NCBI RefSeq assembly: GCF_002723935.1
Contig: NZ_BEWM01000011.1
Coordinates: 1-36,414 of the forward strand
Direction of reading: 5' to 3'
DNA length: 36,414 nucleotides
From: Gluconobacter cerinus
GTDB taxonomy: Bacteria; Pseudomonadota; Alphaproteobacteria; Acetobacterales; Acetobacteraceae
The notes under the pieces are model-generated. The model saw only the letters and a program-made list of their open reading frames with translations. It made no database searches and had not been told where the DNA came from. Positions 1-7,762 of the stretch are shown here, in pieces (position 1 is the first letter of the stretch; each line of letters starts with the position of its first letter). The translations under genes were made by a program, and so were the position numbers.

Positions 1-618
1 GGCTCCCGTATCAATCGTGACATTTGACCCGGTGCCCTGAATATTAACATCAGCTCCGCTGGAGGCGACAATGTTGGACGTCACACCACCCGCATACACA
101 TCGACAGCATTACCGGAGAAAAAAGTTCCGCCAGACAGGCTACCTCCGCTGCTGACCGCAACAGTTGCAGCTCCAGCAACGGGGCTTTCACTAAGGGATA
201 CGCCACTCTCAATGATCAGGGTCCCACCAGCACTTGTCCAGTTGTGTGGCCCCAAATTTCTATAAGCAGAAATTGTTCCGCCAGAAATAATGTAATATGC
301 TCCGCTATATTGCTGCGCTCCAGAATCAACGACAAGAGTGCCACCACTCAATAGTGTTAGAGTAGAAGATGAATACCCAATCAGAGATCCACTTTTTAGT
401 TCGATAGACCCACCCGAAGAAATGGTAATATCTTCATTGAGATTTCCGCCGCTGCTTACTACTATACTTCCGCCAGAACGTACAGTTCCGCTCCCGTACA
501 ATTCACCTCCCGACAAAATAACAATTCCTGAGGTCGAAGAACCATAGAAACTACCTGGGACGCCGGCCGAATTAACTGGGCTGTCTACGTACAGTATTCC
601 GCTAGATACATAACTCAT
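1..618 (-). CDS. SLS-repeat surface protein, N-terminal part (runs off left edge)
   Basis: An open leftward frame starts with ATG at 618 and runs 206 codons to the edge without a stop. The protein is rich in Gly and Ser and consists of imperfect repeats of about 20 residues around the motif SSGG or SGGT (for example VVSSGGNL, TISSGGSI, LLSGGTL). This is the strand-loop-strand repeat of AIDA-type autotransporter passengers, expected to fold as a beta-solenoid. No signal peptide is visible. A good Shine-Dalgarno (AGAGGA) lies 8 bases upstream, inside the end of the heptosyltransferase gene, and only 4 bases separate the genes, so translation is probably coupled. SLS proteins next to this glycosyltransferase are its usual substrates (established for the BAHT family). 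By analogy with the gene at 2935-4698 the missing C-terminus may carry a Hint domain; that is inference. Confidence 0.8.
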   Translation of the reverse strand, partial: MSYVSSGILYVDSPVNSAGVPGSFYGSSTSGIVILSGGELYGSGTVRSGGSIVVSSGGNLNEDITISSGGSIELKSGSLIGYSSSTLTLLSGGTLVVDSGAQQYSGAYYIISGGTISAYRNLGPHNWTSAGGTLIIESGVSLSESPVAGAATVAVSSGGSLSGGTFFSGNAVDVYAGGVTSNIVASSGADVNIQGTGSNVTIDTGA

Positions 619-622
619 TTTA

Positions 623-1906
623 TTATCCTCTCATTAACTTGATTCTATTTATCACCATTTCGGAAGTGATAAGTTTTGTGCACTCAAACTGCCTTTCGGA
701 GTTTTTGTGCCGCGGACACCACAAAAAATCGTGGTGATCAAAACGCTCCTTCGGATCATTCCAGCATGAATTACAGGTGTGCCAGTTGATTACGCGCCCG
801 GGCGTTTCAAACTCGTTATTTGGGTGGGTAAACCCTGAAATCATGATCACAGGGCAGCCTGCAGACCATGCGAGCCAGGCTAGGCCTGAACTGCCGCCAA
901 TAAAAAATGCTGCATGCTTAAGCCAGCGCGCTCGTTCTGCCAGAGGACGATTTCCTGTCTGGTCTTCAGCTCCATGCGGCAAGTGGTTCCATACCACGCC
1001 TGTCCCATGTTCGGCTTTCTGATCAATACAGACGACGCGATACCCTTGCTCTTTAAGCCACGTGATAACTTCGCGCCAACCTGTCGGGTTATTCCAATAT
1101 TTACATTGGGAGCTCGCCTGTACGGCGATACAGACATAAGGCTCTTTTAGAGGACGACTTTCGTCAGAAAGAGTAATCTTTGCAGGCTCTTCTTCAGGGG
1201 GAACCCCGAGGATATAGGCGGCTGTTTTATGTAGGCCGACAGATCGAAAATCAGTCGGTTGCCAGTCACATCCCACATCATCAAAAAACAGTCCTAAACT
1301 ATAGGTCCCGTAGAATGTGTCGCTGAGCTTTTGGTCAATGACCTCTTCGTGCGTAAAAAAGCGAATATGAGAATACGCTTTCTCAAACAAAGGACTGATG
1401 AGGCCTGAAAGAGCGCAGGTGACATGGGCACCATGTTTTTTCGCAAAGCGGTTTGCATAGGGCATCCAGGCCAATGTGTCGCCGAGTGTACCCACCGGGA
1501 ATTGGATTAGAATCTCTTTGTTTTGTGGGTCGAAGTGATGACTGAAAACCTGTTTCTCTGATTTGACGCTACCTTGAGGCTGACTTTCGATCCAAACATC
1601 TATGCCAAATCGGACATACCAACGCTTGCTGGAATGAATAAGACCTGCAGGGATCCCGGTTTTCTCAAAGAGAATATTGCCCGTATCAAGGTCTCTAAGT
1701 CGGACGTGCCATGTTTGCCCGTCTCCCAGAAGTGGTAGTTGAACACGACACCCAAAATTGAAATCAAACCGAATGCCATGATGAGCCTGTTGAGTCGGGA
1801 CTGACGCTGAAGGGGGATAGGCGGGCTTATCAGAAAGCTTGGAACCAAGGGGGTTCGCACCGCTCGAAGCGGCCTCTTGATCACTCGATATCAGGCTCTG
1901 AGGCAT
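623..1906 (-). CDS. Autotransporter strand-loop-strand O-heptosyltransferase
   Basis: The 427-residue protein looks like a member of the BAHT/TibC family, which transfers heptose from ADP-heptose to Ser residues of SLS-repeat passengers in the cytoplasm. The GT-B fold of glycosyltransferase family 9 is visible: QFPVGTLGDTLAWMPYA near residues 140-155, and a C-terminal nucleotide-sugar half with IAVQASSQCKYWN and FIGGSSGLAWLAW. The family's cysteine iron finger is present near the C-terminus: C378, C381, C397 and C409 (CNSC, LWCPRH, FEC). The gene is upstream of, and nearly contiguous with, the SLS-repeat gene starting at 618, which fits an enzyme-substrate operon. The Shine-Dalgarno is weak. 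A C12 tract lies about 110 bases upstream in the probable promoter region. Recognition is from motifs and context; no alignment was run. Confidence 0.88.
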   Translation of the reverse strand: MPQSLISSDQEAASSGANPLGSKLSDKPAYPPSASVPTQQAHHGIRFDFNFGCRVQLPLLGDGQTWHVRLRDLDTGNILFEKTGIPAGLIHSSKRWYVRFGIDVWIESQPQGSVKSEKQVFSHHFDPQNKEILIQFPVGTLGDTLAWMPYANRFAKKHGAHVTCALSGLISPLFEKAYSHIRFFTHEEVIDQKLSDTFYGTYSLGLFFDDVGCDWQPTDFRSVGLHKTAAYILGVPPEEEPAKITLSDESRPLKEPYVCIAVQASSQCKYWNNPTGWREVITWLKEQGYRVVCIDQKAEHGTGVVWNHLPHGAEDQTGNRPLAERARWLKHAAFFIGGSSGLAWLAWSAGCPVIMISGFTHPNNEFETPGRVINWHTCNSCWNDPKERFDHHDFLWCPRHKNSERQFECTKLITSEMVINRIKLMRG

Positions 1907-2013
1907 TAATTAAGAAGTTCCAAACTTTTATCGCGAGGCGGTAACGGTTAATTAGTAGTTAATAAAATAGAAATCATCAAGTGAATGTTTTTTTCATAAT
2001 GACAAAAATATTG

Positions 2014-2025
2014 CCCCCCCCCCCC
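2014..2025. repeat. C12 homopolymer tract upstream of the heptosyltransferase
   Basis: Twelve consecutive C followed by GCGGG. On the minus strand it reads as G12, about 108-119 bases before the heptosyltransferase start. It directly abuts the end of the IS5 remnant at 2033. A tract with the same core, in the opposite orientation, lies at 5959-5978. Slipped-strand length change is plausible but not shown. Confidence 0.9.
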
Positions 2026-2032
2026 GCGGGAA

Positions 2033-2850
2033 GAGTCGAAAAACTCTCTGGTTTTGAGGCTTTCTGTGTGACTCCATTCCTTCGATCTTGGGGCACGGCA
2101 TAGTGATATGAAGCAGCCAAGGTTCTTTTATGTTGATGAAGAGAGATTTACTCGGTTCAGAGGGCCTAGCGATCAATTGGAAGCGTAGATTCTGCAGTGT
2201 TCCGCTCTGGCCTGGAGCAGGATTTGGCTTATTCAGGGAGCACTCAAGGTTGACGTTCACCGTTTGATGTCGTGCTTATGTGTAAAATTCTGGTGATCTA
2301 GGCTTTGATCAACCTGTCTGATTAACGGACGGAATATCTGATCAACGACAGCCTGTCGTTCATGCGCTTCCTTGGTATGGGGCTGTCGAATCATGTTCCT
2401 GATGCCAAAACGATCTAACTATTCCGTTCTTTGGCTACAAATCACCCTCTCCATTGGCCGGAAATTCACGTTAATTCCTAAATGGAAAACGATGGATGTT
2501 GTTGCCAATGATGGCGCTAGGCTGCTGATAAAAATAGTGCAACCTGGTGCTCAAAAACCAAGAAGGACGTCATAGAGAAGCCAGACTTTGTCTCAAAGAA
2601 AGGTCCATTAGTCGCCTCTCAAGGCGTGGCTCCGGCGTATCCATAAATCCAACACTGGCAAGTCAACGATCCGACCTCGGATCGAGCATGTCTCTGCCGA
2701 CCAAAGTCACAGACAGGATTGCTCATCCGAATTCTCGGTATTACACGGGTCACAATGAGGATTGGGCTAGAATTATAGCCTATCAACATGCTCCGCTTTA
2801 TCTTCCTGAAACGGATCAGCCCTGCCGGCTAGCCGAGCCAGAGCAGGAAG
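2033..2850 (+). pseudogene. Decayed IS5-family insertion sequence, copy A
   Basis: Translated pieces in all three forward frames match, in order, the transposase at 10167-11445. From about 2110 comes the N-terminal start (RFFYVDEERFTRF, then SDQLEA), and at 2330-2400 LINDSLSFMRFLGMGLS. At 2430-2520 come PFFGYKS and IPKWKTMDVVANDGAR, and at 2560-2840 the 3' part ending in a copy of VTMRIGLA. Frameshifts and stops are numerous, so no protein is made. The left end reads GAGTCGAAAAACTCTC and resembles the ends of the other copies. The right end is not recognisable. The remnant fills most of the gene-free stretch between the heptosyltransferase and Hint genes. Confidence 0.75.
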
Positions 2851-2893
2851 TCCCCGCTCTGCTCACATTACAGAGCGGATATCAGACCATTCC

Positions 2894-2930
2894 ACCCTAA
2901 CCCAGCGTTTTGTTGACGCTGGGTTAGGGT
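2894..2930 (-). terminator. 14-bp perfect hairpin after the Hint gene
   Basis: The arms ACCCTAACCCAGCG and CGCTGGGTTAGGGT are perfect complements around a 9-base loop. The hairpin sits 4 bases beyond the leftward Hint gene stop. There is no T tract after the stem, so it may act as a 3' end stabiliser or a weak terminator and not as a classical intrinsic terminator. Confidence 0.65.
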
Positions 2931-2934
2931 CACG

Positions 2935-4698
2935 TCAAGCTTTTAGAGCGTGCAGGTCAGCTTCAGCGTCTGAGACCAGATATGGCCCTGAAGCGTGAAC
3001 CTGAAGCGCCATGAGCGCAATACTTCCAATCGGCCGGGACCCAAGAGGCAAGAGCGCGCTTCCGTTTGTCCAGCGGCACAGGCCGTCCTCGATATTGTTC
3101 CATCCGGACAGATCGATGTCCTGCAGATGAGATGTCAGGGTCTTCGTCGCATGCCCCTCGAAAAGCTGGACATCGCCCATCAGTAGGCCGAGCATACGAC
3201 GGTCATCGACGAACGGTCCAACAACATCACACGGGCGGCTTGCATTTGAAACAATCCGAACGTTTTCAACACCAGCCGGAATCATGAACATAACCCTGTC
3301 ATGATTCTTACGGATCGGACGGAGCGTCGTACCGGTATCTGTGACCAGGTGAAGATTGTTCTCCTGCGTCAGAGACGGAATATCAGTCATAAGAGGAGAA
3401 TTGAGGTGAACAGCTCGTGTCTCAATCTGACGGAAGAGGGGTTCGACAAGATCACGGGCCACTGTCAAAGACGCTGCTGCATCCTCCCAGGACAGATTAC
3501 GGGAAGGTGTCAGGGACACGACCTCTCCAGCCTGCCGAAACGCACTACGATTTCCAGTGTCAAGATAACTCTCAGTCAGGATACCATCTGCCATGATAAC
3601 TGAATGTTCTTCAGTTTCGATGTGATAGTAATCGTAAGAGGTTATCGACGTGTCATAGAAGATCGAACGACCATTTACGAGCATACGGGCCGGAACGAAT
3701 TTTCCATCAAAAAACAGGCAGTGCTCGGCTGTGATGAGCATATCCTTGAACGGTACGCCGTCGGATACCGCGTCCTTCAGAATACGGACGGGATAGCCCG
3801 CCTGATCCCGTGGAAGATACGGTCGCACCGTACAATGCGCATGTCCCGCCCACGTGACAATATCTGTATATATCCCCCCGTCTTTATAACAGAGGACTTC
3901 GTCACCCATGACGATATCCTGCACGGCCTTTTTTCCATCGGGGACAGAAATAATCGAATCCCTCAGGAAGCAAACCAAGACTCCGTTCTGGCTTGTGTTA
4001 TTTAATGGAGTCGAACTAATGAATAAATTCCCGTCCTGATATGACTGGAACAAATTATTATTTGTTCTATAGTCATAAAAATCTCCCGATACCGTGATTG
4101 TTTTTCCATTATCTGTGACGATATTTGTACTACTTCCGCTTTTTGAAACGGAAACAACCTTTGTTGCGCCAGGAATTTCTATGGTTGATCCCGCATTCTC
4201 AAATCCTGATATACTTTGAAAAGAAATGACGGATACATTACTTCCTGGGTTAATCAGAAGTGTACCACCACCTTTTCCGAAAGCTACTTTCGATCCACTT
4301 AAGGCAGAAATTGCAGCCTGGTTCTGTACTGAATTCAAGATCAGCTTTCCGCCAGAAGAGATATTATACGTCGAACCAGAAAGGGCTGATATCGTCGAGG
4401 CACTATCCATAGAAATGGTGCCTCCATCTGCTGTGAACGTCGCACCAGTCAATGCATTGACAACGCCACCAGTCAATCCAGTTACTGTTACAAAGGCGTT
4501 GTTGCTTGAGGTGACACTCCAAGGGTTTGCCAAGGAAATTAATGAGGGAGAAAAATTGACGGAAGCATTGACGTTTTTGCCCGAAAAATTAGCGCTCGCT
4601 CCGCCAATCGATATTATTCCAAGGACCGGCAAAGCTGGAACAAGAGTGTAACTCCCGCTTTTCGTGACAGTATGGTTGTATCCATATATCAGCGACAT
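2935..4698 (-). CDS. Hint-domain (Hint_2 type) surface protein
   Basis: The 587-residue protein has an N-terminal Gly/Ser/Thr-rich part (about 1-235) with weak beta-repeat character (SGSTYNISSGGKLIL, SGSKVAFGKGGGTLLI). A Hint (hedgehog/intein) domain follows from C243 (VCFLRDSII) through H326 (LITAEHCLFFDGKFVPARM) to about residue 385. The last 200 residues form a further domain (DYYHIETEEHSVIMADGILTE, RPCDVVGPFVDDRRM, GWNNIEDG) that is strongly similar to the C-terminus of the collar-Hint protein at 19695-21851. Hint domains self-cleave through an N-S acyl shift at the first Cys. Here the usual GTxI after it is DSII, so activity is uncertain. A strong Shine-Dalgarno (AAGGA) precedes the ATG. 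There is no signal peptide. Function is unknown; an adhesive or matrix role is inference. Confidence 0.82.
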   Translation of the reverse strand: MSLIYGYNHTVTKSGSYTLVPALPVLGIISIGGASANFSGKNVNASVNFSPSLISLANPWSVTSSNNAFVTVTGLTGGVVNALTGATFTADGGTISMDSASTISALSGSTYNISSGGKLILNSVQNQAAISALSGSKVAFGKGGGTLLINPGSNVSVISFQSISGFENAGSTIEIPGATKVVSVSKSGSSTNIVTDNGKTITVSGDFYDYRTNNNLFQSYQDGNLFISSTPLNNTSQNGVLVCFLRDSIISVPDGKKAVQDIVMGDEVLCYKDGGIYTDIVTWAGHAHCTVRPYLPRDQAGYPVRILKDAVSDGVPFKDMLITAEHCLFFDGKFVPARMLVNGRSIFYDTSITSYDYYHIETEEHSVIMADGILTESYLDTGNRSAFRQAGEVVSLTPSRNLSWEDAAASLTVARDLVEPLFRQIETRAVHLNSPLMTDIPSLTQENNLHLVTDTGTTLRPIRKNHDRVMFMIPAGVENVRIVSNASRPCDVVGPFVDDRRMLGLLMGDVQLFEGHATKTLTSHLQDIDLSGWNNIEDGLCRWTNGSALLPLGSRPIGSIALMALQVHASGPYLVSDAEADLHALKA

Positions 4699-4975
4699 CT
4701 TTTATCCTTCCGTTAATTTATCGTTGACGTGCTTTAATTGAATATGTTGCAAAGAGCAACTGTGCGTTACCTTAAAATATATTAATGCAATGAATTTAAA
4801 TATTTAAAATCTAAAATAGTTAATAATCAACAACATATGGTTGTATCTATAGAAATACATTTGAATATTATTTAGTTACTACTTGTATATAATTATTTTA
4901 TTTTTATTACCATATTTTTTACTGTGAAATTGAATAGGTTGGGAATTATCTTTCGTTGGTTTTCCATGTGAAGGA

Positions 4976-5605
4976 ATCGAAAAACCGTTAATTAAGGTAT
5001 CTTGGTTCTGATTTTTGGCTTTTGGTGATTTGATTGACGGTTCTGTGGGCTTGACGATCATTATGCGACTGCTTTGCTGGCTTGTCCCGCCAGTCCTCAG
5101 GGCTACTCCCAGCCCGGAGGTCGGACTTCTCAGCGTTGGTGTTCCGCTGCTTTGGAGTAGCCACCAGTGTGGCATTCAGGATCTGGCCTGACATCGGTAA
5201 ATACCCGGCGTTGCGCAGGATTGCGTCAAAGCGGTTGAACAGCCCATCGATGGCATTCGCTTGTGTCAGGCGTTCACAGAACAGGCGCTCGTCGATCATG
5301 TATACCGTCTGATCGTCGCACAAATTGTTCAGGGTCGGATCACCAGCATTTTGAACATTAGCACCTGATCAAACGGCGGACGTCAGCCTTTACTGTCGCC
5401 TGAAGGTGTCAAAGCCTGCTCCAGATCATGACGGAATACCTCAAAATCTACCGTCCGGGAGAACACTTCAAATGTGATCATCAAGCTCGCTCAGTCGCGC
5501 AAGCCGCTCTTCAACATCAAAGAAACCAGCCTGCTTAATCATCCATTCCCTTCAAGCATAACCGGACAAATGGAATCACACAGGACAGGCCAGAGGACTT
5601 TTCAA
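4976..5605 (-). pseudogene. Decayed IS5-family insertion sequence, copy B (internally deleted)
   Basis: Leftward frames encode the first half of an IS5-type transposase: ERLTQANAIDGLFNRFD, then LRNAGYLPMSGQILNATLV, then RNTNAEKSDLRAG. These match the copy at 10167-11445 almost residue for residue. After the segment equivalent to KDRHAR the frame runs into the element end (ATCGAAAAACCGTTAATTAA at 4976-4995), so the catalytic C-terminal half is missing. The other end, near 5575-5605, is GTTTGAAAAGTCCTCTGG on the minus strand and aligns with the left end of copy A. The 277 bases between this remnant and the Hint gene start at 4698 are very AT-rich; apart from the Hint gene ribosome binding site nothing was recognised there. 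Confidence 0.75.
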
Positions 5606-5615
5606 ACCCTACACA

Positions 5616-5795
5616 TTATCGGCGTGAAGCCTCACATTTCTCCTGCAGCCACTGCATAGCGTCTGGCGGCATTGGTGCGGTCATCATGGTTCTATAATTC
5701 ATGCAGGCGGCTGTCTCATGGGGTTGCGGCTCGTGTGAATTGCAAGCGCACCCTGCAAGAAATACCGCAGTTAGTGAAATGAGAATGAAACGCAT
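5616..5795 (-). CDS. Small lipoprotein, 59 residues
   Basis: Direct translation gives a 59-residue protein that begins MRFILISLTAVFLAGCACNS and ends LQEKCEASRR. The start is a short signal peptide with a clear lipobox (LAGC, Cys16), so the mature chain should be lipidated and membrane-anchored. The mature part carries Cys, a MNYRTMM stretch and PMPPDAMQWL. The ribosome binding site GGGAGA lies 5-10 bases before the ATG. The stop is only about 10 bases from the IS5 remnant B end, so the insertion landed just behind the gene. The function is unknown, and it is too short for most gene callers' default confidence. Confidence 0.72.
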   Translation of the reverse strand: MRFILISLTAVFLAGCACNSHEPQPHETAACMNYRTMMTAPMPPDAMQWLQEKCEASRR

Positions 5796-6283
5796 GATGC
5801 TCTCCCGGATTTGGCAATATTTGGTAAAGCGTGAGATCGTCCGCAGAGTTCAGGTCAGAGGATTTTATAGTCTATGTGCGCTCTTGAGAGGCCCTGACCA
5901 GAAGCCCCTATCTCAATAGGTTGATGTTGCGTACGGTTTCGTCGCTGAATATGGCTTGCCCCCCGCGGGGGGGGGGGGCGACAGCAGATCAAACTGCGAT
6001 GTCTAAAAATGTTTTTTTTGGAATTGAGCATCAGAACAGAACTGAATATTTTGCAACGAAATATCTCGTTTTTTTAGTCTATATAGGACGTTTTATGGTT
6101 TCCTCAAAGACGGAAAGTTAACGGAATAATTTATAGGTCGGGGAGAAATGATTTATATAATCCCTATCAACGAATGCATAATGCAATTTTTCAATAACGG
6201 GGGAATCAATCTTGATAAATCCCAACAATAGTTAATATCTTAAATATACGTCATTAACCATTGGATTAGTTCGAGTGTATCGA
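5796..6283. other. AT-rich gene-free stretch with G12 tract
   Basis: Apart from the CG tract at 5959-5978 and the lipoprotein promoter region nothing clear is present. A possible 65-codon forward frame (ATG at 5924 to 6121) would read through the G12 tract. Its start is poorly supported and it is not called as a gene. Confidence 0.5.
5959..5978. repeat. C6-GC-G12 tract
   Basis: The sequence is six C, GC, then twelve G. Its reverse complement (C12-GC-G6) contains the same C12GCGGG core as the tract at 2014-2030. The two tracts face each other across the Hint gene and IS5 remnants A and B. Confidence 0.9.
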
Positions 6284-6478
6284 TTAATAAAACGAAGATT
6301 TATTTTTATAATTACACAATATTCGCCATACAACGGAATAGATAATGCATACCAGCAGAGTCACGAACGCTCCGAACTCGCAATACCCTACATCCTCGTA
6401 GCTGTCTTGCATTCTGAAGTGCATGGCGCACAAAACACTAAATAGAATAGCTATTTTTAAAAGAAATAATCGCGACAT
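6284..6478 (-). CDS. Possible small two-helix membrane protein
   Basis: This is a 64-residue leftward frame. A hydrophobic segment at about 4-20 (LFLLKIAILFSVLCAMHF) and another at about 36-54 (AFVTLLVCIIYSVVWRILC) are separated by a short acidic loop. The C-terminus is basic (NYKNKSSF). The composition suits an integral inner-membrane peptide and not a shadow of another gene. A GGAG lies about 13 bases upstream, which is a poor spacing. No homologue is recognised, and the AT-rich setting makes a chance frame possible. Confidence 0.35.
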   Translation of the reverse strand: MSRLFLLKIAILFSVLCAMHFRMQDSYEDVGYCEFGAFVTLLVCIIYSVVWRILCNYKNKSSFY

Positions 6479-6784
6479 TGTCTACAAACCAGGCTCCATC
6501 TACAGCTGCTACTTGCTCGCGGTTCTAAAGTTAATTTCCAAAAATCATGAAGCGCCTAACGAAATTTCAACTATGATGCAAGGTTTTACTCACAATACAT
6601 CGTCACTTAGGGGTTTGATGATGTGATATGTTCACGCGTTTCGAAAGAATCCTTATGGGACAACCGCATCGTGGTGCTGAGGGAAGCGTTCGGGATCAAT
6701 CCGAAGAGAGTTGCGAAATTGCGCAAGGGCCAGACTGTGGAAGATCAGAAAACTGACTCTAAAGATCCGCGCTCAACTGGAAGG
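6479..6784. other. Gene-free stretch before the IS5/IS427 element
   Basis: A forward frame from about 6623 begins MICSRVSKESLWDNRIVVL and runs into the insertion element, so it may be the cut 5' end of a lost gene. No Shine-Dalgarno or family match supports it, and nothing else was recognised. Confidence 0.3.
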
Positions 6785-7690
6785 ATCGAAGAACCGGTAA
6801 TTGATATGCGTGGCTCGCAATTTCAGGCTTTTGGCGACTTAATTTCTGCTTCTTTGGGTCGCGTTGACAAGAGGTTTGATCCAGAGCCTTGCGGCGGCGA
6901 GGTTGAGGAAACTTATGAAGGACAAGACGGTCTTGTCGTATCGGGTCGCGATACGGCGCATCTGCTTGAGTTTGTTGAACATGCGCTCGATGCGGTTACG
7001 GTCCTTGTAACGCCGCCAGTCAGTGTTTTGTGGAGTGCTGCGGCCTTTGCGTGATGGAATAACCGGCAGGATACCACGGAGCAGCAGGTCCAGGCGGAAG
7101 CTGTCACTGTCATAGCTCCGATCAGCCAGCATAGCCTTGGGGGTCGGGACAGACAGCTTCATCAGGGCGTCTGTGGCTTTGTAGTCCGAGACCTGGCCTC
7201 CGGTAAGGACAAAGCCAAGAGGGCGCCCCTGAGTGTCACATCGGGCATGGATTTTGCTCGTAAAGCCGCCGCGTGATCGACCAAAAGCCTCCGAATGAGC
7301 CCCCCTTTTGCGCCCGTAGCCTGTGAATGGGCACGGACTTACGATGCTGTCGACCATATGCTGCCAGTTATCGGTTAGGCCGAGGTCCACCAGGGTTTGT
7401 AGCAGAGCATCCCCCCCCTGTTCAACCCAACGCCGGAACCGAACATAGACCGAGTTCCATTTGCCGTAGCGTTCATGCATGTCCCGCCACGGACAACCGA
7501 CGCGCAGGACATACAACATACCATTGAGAAACCGGCGGTTCTCTCCGGCTGGTCGAGCCCAACGTCCATGCTCAGGCGGCAGAAGCAGACCAATCAGCGC
7601 CCATTCCTGATCCGTCAGGTCGCCTCGCGCCATCCCCGCTTAACCTTATCGCCTTCGTCGAAGCAACCAGTGAATCAGATCTCAGGATGA
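6785..7690 (-). mobile_element. IS5-family (IS427-like) insertion sequence, apparently intact
   Basis: The element carries the complete transposase at 6839-7633. The 3' end (6785-6805) reads ATCGAAGAACCGGTAATTGA, shared with three other IS ends in the window. The 5' end could not be fixed: no matching inverted repeat was found before the transposase start, and 7690 is an estimate based on the change of sequence character. It is the only uninterrupted transposase copy here and so the only candidate for current mobility. Confidence 0.55.
6839..7633 (-). CDS. IS5/IS427-type transposase
   Basis: The 264-residue DDE transposase is in a single frame. An N-terminal DUF4096-like region (LTDQEWALIGLLLPPE, WRDMHERYGKWNSVYVRFRRW) is followed by the RNase-H-fold catalytic core. 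The likely acidic triad is D95 (HMVDSIV), D171 (MLADRSYDSD) and E216 (RNRIERMFNKLK). The last carries the N-R-x-E-R-x-F-x-x-L-K signature of this group. Many IS427-type elements need a programmed frameshift to join two frames; this one does not. The ATG follows GCGGGG, a weak ribosome binding site. It acts in trans on its own terminal repeats by cut-and-paste (family knowledge). Confidence 0.92.
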   Translation of the reverse strand: MARGDLTDQEWALIGLLLPPEHGRWARPAGENRRFLNGMLYVLRVGCPWRDMHERYGKWNSVYVRFRRWVEQGGDALLQTLVDLGLTDNWQHMVDSIVSPCPFTGYGRKRGAHSEAFGRSRGGFTSKIHARCDTQGRPLGFVLTGGQVSDYKATDALMKLSVPTPKAMLADRSYDSDSFRLDLLLRGILPVIPSRKGRSTPQNTDWRRYKDRNRIERMFNKLKQMRRIATRYDKTVLSFISFLNLAAARLWIKPLVNATQRSRN

Positions 7691-7762
7691 GCGTATAGAC
7701 CTTTTGTCAACGCGGCCTAAACCGATTTTCCAAACAGACTGTAAGGCATCACAGAAAATGCT

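Noticed and set aside
71-547. Forward frames at the left edge
   Set aside because: They are antisense to the SLS-repeat gene, whose repeats and ribosome binding site show that the leftward strand is coding.
4226-4651. A 141-residue forward frame over the Hint gene
   Set aside because: It is a Pro-rich shadow of the repetitive Gly/Ser coding strand, with no independent start signal.
6623-7054. A 143-residue forward frame across the IS427-like element
   Set aside because: Most of it is antisense to the transposase. Only the first 50 residues lie outside the element, without a ribosome binding site.
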